From the NCBI RefSeq assembly GCF_001553605.1, contig NZ_CP014229.1, positions 3,066,501-3,130,500 on the forward strand: a stretch of 64,000 nucleotides of DNA, written 5' to 3'. The notes beneath the pieces were generated by a model, which saw only the letters and a program-made list of their open reading frames with translations, was not told the origin of the DNA and made no database searches. Every line of letters begins with the position of its first letter. The first letter of the stretch is position 1. Source of the stretch: Desulfovibrio fairfieldensis. GTDB lineage: Bacteria; Desulfobacterota; Desulfovibrionia; Desulfovibrionales; Desulfovibrionaceae. The translations under genes and the position numbers were made by a program. Shown here in pieces: positions 53,745 through 61,384 of this stretch.

Positions 53745-55925
53745 CTACCCTTCCAGGGTGGCGGCCTCCACGATCTGTATCTCATTATACAACGGATGCA
53801 CCTTGCCCAGGCGCACTTCCACGGCCATGCCGGGACAGGCCCGCTCGTCGAACATCCGGCGCTTGCCGCGCACGAAAATGCCCTGATCCGGCAGGCTCAC
53901 GCTGACAAAGGCGTCGTTCTCCTCGGTGATCACACCGGGCCACCAGGCCTTGTCCCCCTTCTGGCGGAAGAAAAGCAGCTTCCAGTAACGGGGCCGGAAA
54001 CGCTGCACCTGCCCGGCGGCTTCCAGCACGGGCGAAAGGCTGTTCAGCAGCTCCGCCAGACCGCTTTCATCCCAGCGTGCCTGCCCGGCGCGCAGAAAAT
54101 GCACCACCTGGGCCTCGTTGACAAGGTCCGGGTAGCGGCGCAAAGGCGAAGTCACAGGGGTGTAGCGGGGCAGGCCCAGAGCCGCGTGGGGCCGGGCCTG
54201 GAGTTCCAGGCTGGAGGGCGTCAGCGCCCGCATGATCCGGGCCATGTCCTGGGGCGCGGTCCAGACGCCCGCGTATTCCTTGGGCAGGGCCACGTCTTGG
54301 GTCCGGTGGAGCATGGGCAGCCCACGCTCCCGCGCCCATTCGGCCACGGCGGCGCTGGCCAGAATCATGGTTTCCGCCACCAGCATCTGGGCATCCGGGG
54401 CCGGATCGTCCGGGGACACGTCCACGCGCAGTTCCGCGCCTTCACCTTCCAGGCGGATCACCGGATCGGGCCGGTCCATGATCACGGCTCCGGCCGCGAT
54501 GCGCGCCTTCTGCCGCCGCCGGGCCAGATCCAGGCCCAGGCGCAGTTGCTCCGCGTGGAGCGCGGCGGGATTGTCCGGCAGAGCCGCCTCCGCGCCGCCG
54601 GACGTTTCCACCCGCCCTTGCGCGGCCAGGGCGTCCAGCACGGCCTGGCTGTCCTTGTAGGTCAGGTTGGCGGCCAGACGCGCCCTGGCGACAAAAACCT
54701 CGCACGCGCCCGCCTGGCCTTCGCTGTCCACAGCCACCCGCACGCAGAGCGACGGACGCGGCTCGCCCGCCAGCAGGGAAAAGGCCCCGGTGCCCAGCGT
54801 CTCGGGCAGCATGTGGCATGTGCCTTCCGGCAGATAAATGCTGGTGCCCCGGTGCAGCACGGCCTTGTCCAGCGGCCCGCCGAAGGGCCAGAGCAGGGCC
54901 GGACAGGCCAGGGCCAGGGTCAGGCTGCACCCCGCGCCGTCGCTCTGGACGAAAAAGGCGTCGTCCACGTCGCGGGTGCTGGCGCTGTCAATGCTCACAA
55001 AGGGCAGCTCGCAGAGCGGCAGGTCCGCCGCTGCCGGGTCGTCCCCGCAGGCCGCCCGCGCCAGGGCCTCCACCTCGTCGGCGTGCTCCTGCCACCATGT
55101 ATCGTCCGGCGCGTAGTCGGCCCGGTCCAGCCAGAAATTGTAGTGCGGCGGCAACTCGCCCCAGGCGACCAGCAGTTGCAGGGGCAGATGCGGCACGTCG
55201 GGCAGGCCCTTGGCGAGCATGCGCCAGAGCGCTTCATGCTCCTGGCTTTCCGGATCAATCATCCGGGCGCGCAGCAACTCTTTGAGGCGATCCGCCACTT
55301 CGGGCGCGGGCCATTCCGAACCGCTTTCCGCGCCGGACCGTCCGGAGGGGGCGGACGGGGGCGGCAGAGGACGCTTTTTGCAGGCCACATCCCAGAGCAG
55401 GCGGAAAAAAGCCGCCCCGCCCGCGATAAGCGCCTCGCGTTCCTCCCGGCTTTTCTGCTCGGCCAGGCGCTTTTCCACGGTTTCAGCGGAAAAGACCTGA
55501 AAATCCGGCGGCTGGAAACGAAAATGGCTTTTGCAGGCCAGCAGCGCGCGGCCGTAAGCGGACACATGGTCCGGGTCCGGATCGCTGACAAAGAGCTCGG
55601 CGAACCATTGGGCCTGGGCCGTCGCCACTTCGCCCTGGGCCAGTTCCCAGGCGTCCATGACCGGCACCGCGGCGGCCAGTTCCTCCCTGGCCTTTTTGTG
55701 TGTTTCCAGCAGGCGCACCGCCTCTTCCCGGCCCGCGTCGGCCGCGTGCAGCGGCCCGAGCCAGGGTAGCAGGCGCGCCGCCGTCAGCCGCGTTTCCCGC
55801 CGATTAGGCAGCAAAAGGCGCAGGCGGCCCCCGACTTCTTCAGTGACCATGGCGATCTGGACGGCATTGCCCTCCATATATTCCACAATGCAGCCCGGCG
55901 CGGGATAGCGCACACAACCCGGCAT
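53745..55925 (-). CDS. RNB-family exoribonuclease (RNase II/R-like)
   Basis: A 726-residue 3'-5' exoribonuclease. The catalytic RNB domain has SIDSASTRDVDDAFFV with the metal-binding aspartates, ILASAAVAEWARERGLPMLH, and TSPLRRYPDLVNEAQV near the C terminus. The N-terminal about 280 residues have no classical cold-shock pair; they contain a small beta domain and a helical region, as in the shorter RNase II-like proteins of cyanobacteria and plastids. An acidic/Pro/Ser spacer lies around 190-210. AAAGGAG precedes the ATG at 55925. Called RNase II-like rather than RNase R. Confidence 0.88.
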   Translation of the reverse strand: MPGCVRYPAPGCIVEYMEGNAVQIAMVTEEVGGRLRLLLPNRRETRLTAARLLPWLGPLHAADAGREEAVRLLETHKKAREELAAAVPVMDAWELAQGEVATAQAQWFAELFVSDPDPDHVSAYGRALLACKSHFRFQPPDFQVFSAETVEKRLAEQKSREEREALIAGGAAFFRLLWDVACKKRPLPPPSAPSGRSGAESGSEWPAPEVADRLKELLRARMIDPESQEHEALWRMLAKGLPDVPHLPLQLLVAWGELPPHYNFWLDRADYAPDDTWWQEHADEVEALARAACGDDPAAADLPLCELPFVSIDSASTRDVDDAFFVQSDGAGCSLTLALACPALLWPFGGPLDKAVLHRGTSIYLPEGTCHMLPETLGTGAFSLLAGEPRPSLCVRVAVDSEGQAGACEVFVARARLAANLTYKDSQAVLDALAAQGRVETSGGAEAALPDNPAALHAEQLRLGLDLARRRQKARIAAGAVIMDRPDPVIRLEGEGAELRVDVSPDDPAPDAQMLVAETMILASAAVAEWARERGLPMLHRTQDVALPKEYAGVWTAPQDMARIMRALTPSSLELQARPHAALGLPRYTPVTSPLRRYPDLVNEAQVVHFLRAGQARWDESGLAELLNSLSPVLEAAGQVQRFRPRYWKLLFFRQKGDKAWWPGVITEENDAFVSVSLPDQGIFVRGKRRMFDERACPGMAVEVRLGKVHPLYNEIQIVEAATLEG

Positions 55926-56036
55926 AAACGCTCCTTTAGTCCGAACATCCTCATGGCAGCCCGACGCAGAGAATCCAGCATTTTTGCCGTTCTGGCAAGT
56001 CTTGGGCCTCTGCCAAGGTCATTCCGTTTCCCGCTC

Positions 56037-56100
56037 GTTGTTTTATTCTGCCCTGCGGGTACGGGGCTTTACGCCTCCCGGCATTTGGGCCGCCTAGCGC
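56037..56100. repeat. Dispersed repeat (CTTTACGCCTCCCGGC family, copy 2)
   Basis: TTTATTCTGCCCTGCGGGTA followed by CGGGGCTTTACGCCTCCCGG and CATTTGGGCCGCCTA repeats 33650-33712 with a handful of changes. It directly abuts the outer-membrane-protein remnant. Confidence 0.6.
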
Positions 56101-56218
56101 GGCGGTGGGCCGCGGGGTCTTCGACCCCAATGAAGAGGAAATCCGGGCCTATGCCGGCGAATACGGCGCGCAGCAGGAGGTGCATACCGGCTGGCTGAGC
56201 ATGAAGTTTGAGTTTTAG
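56097..56218 (+). pseudogene. 3' remnant of an outer-membrane beta-barrel protein gene
   Basis: An open frame of about 37 codons with no start, reading GRGVFDPNEEEIRAYAGEY then GAQQEVHTGWLSMKFEF and TAG. The ending in alternating residues and a terminal Phe is the insertion signal of outer-membrane barrels such as autotransporters. The rest of the gene is missing and its left end coincides with a dispersed repeat, suggesting deletion by repeat recombination. The parent family cannot be named. Confidence 0.4.
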
Positions 56219-56302
56219 GGCAGCGTTGCGGTGAAAATGCGTCCATGCTCAGGCGGCGGCTTCACTGTCCAGGACTTCTGCGTCGTCAACAGCCATGCCC
56301 GC

Positions 56303-56431
56303 TAGGAGCTGTTTCTAAATAAGGATTTTCGCCCCCTGCCGGAACAATTTCAAGATGAAACCGCTTTGACGCCGCCGTCTGAAAAATCCGTGCCCTTCCC
56401 CACAGAAAGGGCACGGATTTTTCAGACGGCG
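56303..56431. terminator. 25-bp perfect hairpin next to a repeated 17-mer
   Basis: TAGGAGCTGTTTCTAAA (56303-56319) recurs in reverse at 42378-42394. Then a perfect 25-bp inverted repeat (56373-56397 with 56407-56431, core AAAAATCCGTGCCC with GGGCACGGATTTTT) and a 9-base loop. On the minus strand it follows the amidase remnant stop by 37 bases and could be its terminator; its length is unusual. Confidence 0.6.
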
Positions 56432-56467
56432 CGATGACACGGCCCGGCGGCCCCAAGCCGCCGGGTC

Positions 56468-57160
56468 CTAGGCTTTGTCCCGGTAATCCGGGAACAGATC
56501 GCCGTGGTACAGGCGCAGGCCCGTCCGCGCGTATCCGGCGGCCACCCGGAAGGCGGCCAGATCGTCAAAGGTATTGCCCACCACCTGCATACCCATGGGG
56601 ATATTATTGGGGGCCACGCCCACGGGCACGTCCACCACCGGATAACGGCTCAGCAGGTTCCAGATATATGTCAGTATATATCCGGGTCCCTTCACGGGCC
56701 TGCCGTTGATCGTCAGGGCATCCTTCGTCGGATCGTTGTCCGCCGGGAAATAGGGCGTGGCAAGGGTCGGCATGAGCAAGGCCCGGCAGCCCTTGCCGAA
56801 AACCTCCTGTTGCAGGTGCCGGTGGAGCCTGGCCGCAAGCTCATCGGCGGCGGCCATGGCCTCGGGCCCGCCGTTGCGCGCCGATTTGAGCGCCTGCCGG
56901 GCGTAGCTCGTCATCAGCTCCTGCTGAGGCTCGGCGGCCAGCAACATGGCGCCGATGCCGGTGGAGAGCAGGCCGTTCATATAGATGGGGAATATCTGAG
57001 CGTTGGTCCAGCCCAGCCTGACCTCCTCCACCACGGCTCCCTGTCCGCGCAGCACTTCTGCCGCATTGCGCAGCGAATCCCGCACGGAAGCGTCGACGCC
57101 CTCCGGCAGCCAGTCCTCAAAATAGTCCAGCGCGATCTTCACGCCCTTGAGATTCTCATA
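56468..57160 (-). pseudogene. 5'-truncated amidase gene
   Basis: About 230 codons of the C-terminal part of an amidase-signature enzyme: KIALDYFEDWLPEGVDASV, ALLMPTLATPYFPADNDPT, NLLSRYPVVDVPVGVAPNNI and MGMQVVGNTFDDLAAFRVA up to the stop. The N-terminal half, including the Gly/Ser-rich signature and the Ser-Ser-Lys catalytic triad, is absent; upstream DNA is unrelated. It is therefore almost certainly non-functional, although the surviving frame is intact, so decay is recent or the fragment is expressed. Confidence 0.75.
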
Positions 57161-57388
57161 CTTAATCAGTGTTACCGTAATCGAATACTTTTGCAATCCG
57201 GAACAAATGCGGCGGGTCTGTGGCGCGAGGCCGGATGCGGGCCAGCGCTTCGACCGGGAATTCCGACGCGCCGGAGGAGTGGAAGAAGGACCGCGCACTG
57301 GACGAGCGGGCGGGAAGCGGCTATACAAAATTTTTATAGCCTCAATTCCTACCGTGCCCCAAGGGCGCGCACGAGCGAGACACAGCCC

Positions 57389-59233
57389 ATGAGCATCATT
57401 CACCAGCCGGGCGGCAACCGCGTCTTGAATCTGCACGAGCCTGAAAAGCCCCAACTCTACCGTGAACTTTTTCCCTATACGAGCATTTGCCGCACGTCTT
57501 TCGACGAAGTGCTGCTGGCCCCGCGTCCGGCGGAGCAGATGCGCATCACCGACACCACCTTCCGCGACGGCCAGCAGGCCAGGCCGCCCTACACGGTCAA
57601 GCAGGTGGCCAAAATGTTCGACTTCCTGCACCGCCTGGGCGGCAAAACCGGGCTGATCACGGCGTCGGAATTCTTTCTCTACTCGGCCAAGGACCGCAAG
57701 TGCATCGATGTCTGCCGGGCGCGCGGCTACCGCTTCCCCAGGGTCACGGCCTGGATCCGCGCCACCAAGGAAGACCTCAAGCTGGTGCGGGACATGGAAT
57801 TCGACGAGACCGGCATGCTCACCAGCGTGTCCGACTACCATATCTTTCTCAAACTTGGCAAAACCCGCCAACAGGCCATGGACATGTATGTGGACCTGGC
57901 CAGCCAGGCACTGGAATGGGGCATCATTCCGCGCTGCCACTTCGAGGACGTGACCAGGGCCGACATTTACGGTTTCTGCCTGCCCCTTGCCCAGCGGCTC
58001 ATGGAGCTTTCGCGCCAGAGCGGCATGCCGGTGAAGATCCGCCTCTGCGACACCATGGGCTACGGCGTGCCCTGGCCCGGCGCGGCCCTGCCCCGCTCGG
58101 TGCAGCGCATCGTGCGGGCCTTCACCGACGAGGCCGGAGTGCCCGGCCAGTGGCTGGAATGGCACGGCCACAACGACTTCCACAAGGTGCTGGTCAACGG
58201 CGTCACGGCTTGGCTGTACGGCTGCGGCGCGGTCAACGGCACCCTGTTCGGCTTCGGCGAACGCACGGGCAACACGCCCCTGGAAGCCCTGCTGGTGGAA
58301 TATATCTCCCTCACCGGCGACGACGCTGCGGCGGACACCACGGTTCTGAGCGAAGTGGCCCAATTCTTCGAAAAAGAACTGCACTACCGCATCCCGCACA
58401 ATTATCCCTTTGTGGGGCGCGACTTCAACGCCACCAGCGCGGGCGTGCATGCCGACGGCCTGGCCAAAAACGAGGAAATCTACAATATCTTCGACACCAA
58501 GCATCTTTTGGGGCGCCCGGTGCCGATCATCATCACCGACAAGACCGGCCGCGCGGGCGTGGCTTACTGGATCAACAACAACCTGAATCTGGCGGAAGAC
58601 AAGCAGGTTTCCAAAAAGCATCCCGCCGTGGGCCAGATCTACGACGCCATCATGGCCGTGTACGAGGAAACCGGGCGCACCACCAGCTTCTCCCATGACG
58701 AAATGGAAGCACTGGTCCAGCGCTTCATGCCCGAACTCTTCGCCACCGAATTCGACCAGATGAAACAACTGGCCGGGGATCTGGCCGCGCATCTCATCGT
58801 GCGCCTGTCCCGCAGTCCCGGCCTGACCGACCTCAGCGAGCAGGCCTGCGCCCGGCTGGATGAATTCGTGCACGAGTATCCCTTCATCCAGTTCTGTTGC
58901 CTCACGGACGCCCGGGGCAAGATGCGTTGCTCGGCTGTCACGGACCCGGAATACAAGGAAGTCTACGAAGCCCTGCCCGTGGGTTATGACTTCTCGCAGC
59001 GCGAATGGTTCAAGATGCCCATGAAGACCGGCGACCTGCACATCATGGACGTCTATCAGTCGCACTTCACCGGCAAGCTGGTCATTACGGTGTCCTGCGC
59101 GGTGACCGACGAGAAAGACCGCATCGTGGGCGTGGTCAGCGGCGACATCCAGCTGGAGCAGCTGCTCAAGCGCGCCCGTGCCCTGCAACAGGAAGTCGGC
59201 TCGCAGGACGAGGTCGACAGCGACAGCGAATAG
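57389..59233 (+). CDS. Re-type citrate synthase with C-terminal Cache-like domain
   Basis: A 614-residue enzyme of the isopropylmalate/homocitrate synthase (DRE-TIM) family. The metal/catalytic motif is DTTFRDGQQ near residue 55, with WHGHNDFHK near 258, GFGERTGNTPLEALLVEY and AGVHADGLAKNEEIYNIFD. With icd and an aconitase-like gene next to it, the best reading is the Re-citrate synthase known from Desulfovibrio and Clostridium kluyveri, which makes citrate from oxaloacetate and acetyl-CoA. Residues about 490-600 (REWFKMPMKTGDLHIMDVYQ then TGKLVITVSCAVTDEKDRIV) look like a single Cache/PDC sensor module, longer than the about 450-residue clostridial enzyme. The ATG at 57389 is used as the start of the conserved protein. 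Confidence 0.85.
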   Translation: MSIIHQPGGNRVLNLHEPEKPQLYRELFPYTSICRTSFDEVLLAPRPAEQMRITDTTFRDGQQARPPYTVKQVAKMFDFLHRLGGKTGLITASEFFLYSAKDRKCIDVCRARGYRFPRVTAWIRATKEDLKLVRDMEFDETGMLTSVSDYHIFLKLGKTRQQAMDMYVDLASQALEWGIIPRCHFEDVTRADIYGFCLPLAQRLMELSRQSGMPVKIRLCDTMGYGVPWPGAALPRSVQRIVRAFTDEAGVPGQWLEWHGHNDFHKVLVNGVTAWLYGCGAVNGTLFGFGERTGNTPLEALLVEYISLTGDDAAADTTVLSEVAQFFEKELHYRIPHNYPFVGRDFNATSAGVHADGLAKNEEIYNIFDTKHLLGRPVPIIITDKTGRAGVAYWINNNLNLAEDKQVSKKHPAVGQIYDAIMAVYEETGRTTSFSHDEMEALVQRFMPELFATEFDQMKQLAGDLAAHLIVRLSRSPGLTDLSEQACARLDEFVHEYPFIQFCCLTDARGKMRCSAVTDPEYKEVYEALPVGYDFSQREWFKMPMKTGDLHIMDVYQSHFTGKLVITVSCAVTDEKDRIVGVVSGDIQLEQLLKRARALQQEVGSQDEVDSDSE

Positions 59234-59243
59234 CACCACGCAA

Positions 59244-59277
59244 GGCCGCTTGCCCGTAGCGGCAAGGCGGCCTTTTT
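59244..59277 (+). terminator. Terminator or attenuator between citrate synthase and icd
   Basis: GGCCGCTTGCC (59244-59254) with GGCAAGGCGGCC (bulged G), then TTTTT. Only 30 bases precede the icd start, so transcription into icd is either attenuated here or restarts. Confidence 0.7.
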
Positions 59278-59307
59278 ACGCGGAACACGCTAACTCGGGA
59301 AAGGAAC

Positions 59308-60447
59308 ATGCGCAAAAAAATCTACTGGATCGAAGGCGACGGCATCGGCCCGGAAATCTGGCGGGCCGCGCGCCCGGTCATTGACGCGGCCCTGGCCAAG
59401 GAATCGGATCTCCGCCTGGACTGGCAGGAACTGCTGGCCGGGGAAAAGGCCGTGGCCGAAACCGGCTCCCCTCTGCCCGAAACCACCATGGACGCCCTGC
59501 GCGGCGCGGACATCGCCATGAAAGGCCCCCTGGGCACGCCCGTGGGCACGGGCATCCGCAGCCTGAACGTGGCCCTGCGCCAGGGTCTGGATCTTTATGC
59601 CTGCATCCGGCCCGTGCGCCATTTCGACGGCCTGGAAACCCCGGTCAAGCATCCCGAGCGGGTGGATATGGTCATCTTCCGCGAGAATACGGAAGACGTG
59701 TACGCGGGCGTGGAATTCGCCGCTAATACGCCCGAGGCCCGCAAGCTCATCGCCTTTTTGCGCGATGAGCTGGGCGTGAGCAAGGTGGGCGAGGCCGCCG
59801 CCGTGGGCATCAAGCCCATGACCGAGGCGGGCTCCAAGCGGCTGGTGCGCCGGGCCCTGCGCTATGCCCTGGACAACGGCCGCGACAGTCTGACCCTGGT
59901 GCACAAGGGCAATATCATGAAGTTCACCGAGGGCGCGTTCCGCCAGTGGGGTTACGATGTGGCCGCGCAGGAATTCGGCGGCCAAACCTGCACGGAAAAA
60001 GAGCCCATGCCCGGCCGTCTGGTGGTCAAGGACCGCATTGCCGACGCCATGTTCCAGGAAGCCCTGCTGCGGCCCGAGCAATATCAGGTGCTGGCCACGC
60101 CCAACCTCAACGGCGACTACATTTCCGACGCCCTGGCCGCCCAAGTGGGCGGGCTGGGCCTCGCGCCGGGCGTGAACATGTCCGACAGTCTGGCCTTTTT
60201 CGAGGCCACCCACGGCACCGCGCCCACCATCGCCGGGCAGGACAAGGCCAATCCCGGCAGCGTGATCCTCTGCGGCGCGCTGCTCATGGAGCATTTGGGC
60301 CTGCCCAAGGCTGCGGAGCGCATCCGCTCCGCCGTGGGCAAGGCCATTGCCGCCAAGGCCGTCACCGTGGACCTGGCCGCCCAGGTCAGCGGCGCGCGCG
60401 TGGTCGGTTGTCGGGAGTTCGGCGAGATCATAGGAGAAAATTTGTAG
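59308..60447 (+). CDS. icd: Isocitrate dehydrogenase
   Basis: A 379-residue beta-decarboxylating dehydrogenase converting isocitrate to 2-oxoglutarate. Substrate-binding RSLNVALRQGLDLYACIRPV with the conserved Ser, FRENTEDVYAGVEF, and the metal/cofactor motifs LATPNLNGDYISDALAAQVG and FEATHGTAPTIAGQDKANPG are present. Sequence style is closer to NADP-type IDH than to isopropylmalate dehydrogenase, but cofactor choice is not proven. It completes, with its neighbours, the oxidative branch that supplies glutamate. AAAGGAA precedes the ATG. Confidence 0.93.
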   Translation: MRKKIYWIEGDGIGPEIWRAARPVIDAALAKESDLRLDWQELLAGEKAVAETGSPLPETTMDALRGADIAMKGPLGTPVGTGIRSLNVALRQGLDLYACIRPVRHFDGLETPVKHPERVDMVIFRENTEDVYAGVEFAANTPEARKLIAFLRDELGVSKVGEAAAVGIKPMTEAGSKRLVRRALRYALDNGRDSLTLVHKGNIMKFTEGAFRQWGYDVAAQEFGGQTCTEKEPMPGRLVVKDRIADAMFQEALLRPEQYQVLATPNLNGDYISDALAAQVGGLGLAPGVNMSDSLAFFEATHGTAPTIAGQDKANPGSVILCGALLMEHLGLPKAAERIRSAVGKAIAAKAVTVDLAAQVSGARVVGCREFGEIIGENL

Positions 60448-60458
60448 GGATCGCCTTT

Positions 60459-60498
60459 CCGGGGGAGGGGAACTTTTGTAAAAGTTCCCCTCCCCCGG
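60459..60498 (+). terminator. 19-bp hairpin downstream of icd
   Basis: CCGGGGGAGGGGAACTTTT (60459-60477) pairs perfectly with its complement (60480-60498) around GT, 11 bases after the icd stop. No long U-run. The rest of the 215-base spacer has no feature I can support. Confidence 0.65.
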
Positions 60499-60662
60499 TC
60501 CCCCACCCGTCAAAACCTTTATTCTTTAGCGTGATTATGGAGAGAGTCACCCGGAAACACCGGCTGACATAGCCGCGCCGCTTCTTAATAAATGGGGTTC
60601 TCAAAGGGCCGCGCCCCTTGAGCCGCCGGAGTCGCTGTTATCCTCTCCATGAAGGCCCTGCC

Positions 60663-61343
60663 ATGATTTCGCTGGAAAACCTGCTGCTCTACGTGCCCCT
60701 GGCCGCCATTCTGGTCATCCTGCCGGGGCCGGACTTTGCCCTGATCGCCAAGATTTCCCTTCTGGACGGCAGGCGGCAGGGTCAGGCCGCGGCCTGCGGC
60801 GTGGCCCTGGGCATCGTGATCCACACCAGCGCGGCCATGCTGGGCATTTCCGCCATCATCGCGCAATCCGTGTTTCTGTTCAGCATCCTGAAATACGTTG
60901 GCGCGGCCTATCTGCTCTGGCTGGGCATCCACGCCCTGCGCCAGGGCCGGGCCGTCAGCCGGGCTGTGGTCCGCACCGCGCCCCTGCCCGGCCGGGAGCC
61001 GGAAAGCATGACGGACACAACGGCGCGGCCCGCGCCCCGCGTCCTGTGGCGCGCCTTCAAGCAGGGTTTTCTGACTAATCTGCTCAATCCCAAGGCCGTA
61101 TTGATTTTTCTGACCTTCCTGCCGCAGTTCATGAACCCGCACATGCCCCTTGTCCCCCAGTTTCTGGAACTGGGCGGCATCATGTCGCTGCTCTGTCTGC
61201 TCTGGTACGTGTCCCTGGCCTATATTCTGGGCCAGGTGCGCAGGGCCTTTGAAAATCCCCGTTTCCAGCAATGGCTGCACCGCTGCACCGGCGTCGTGTT
61301 CATCGCCTTCGGCCTCAAACTGGCCGCGGCGCATGCCGACTGA
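60663..61343 (+). CDS. LysE/RhtB-family amino acid exporter
   Basis: A 226-residue membrane protein with six helices and the family's N-terminal ILPGPDFALIAKISLLDGRR loop. LKYVGAAYLLWLGIHALRQG and NPKAVLIFLTFLPQFM are further hallmarks. It exports amino acids such as threonine, homoserine or lysine; the substrate is unknown. It sits between icd and the aconitase-like gene, interrupting the citrate cluster. A central Pro/Thr/Arg-rich loop (about 105-130) is cytosolic. Confidence 0.88.
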   Translation: MISLENLLLYVPLAAILVILPGPDFALIAKISLLDGRRQGQAAACGVALGIVIHTSAAMLGISAIIAQSVFLFSILKYVGAAYLLWLGIHALRQGRAVSRAVVRTAPLPGREPESMTDTTARPAPRVLWRAFKQGFLTNLLNPKAVLIFLTFLPQFMNPHMPLVPQFLELGGIMSLLCLLWYVSLAYILGQVRRAFENPRFQQWLHRCTGVVFIAFGLKLAAAHAD

Positions 61344-61384
61344 CCGGGCGGCTTCAACGTCAACACTACTGAAGAAGGTTTCCC

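Noticed and set aside
57200-57325. Short plus-strand frame reading GNSDAPEEWKKDRALDER and ending TKFL before the citrate synthase
   Set aside because: It looks protein-like and might be the tail of a lost transporter gene, but with under 40 codons, no start and no recognised family the evidence is too thin.
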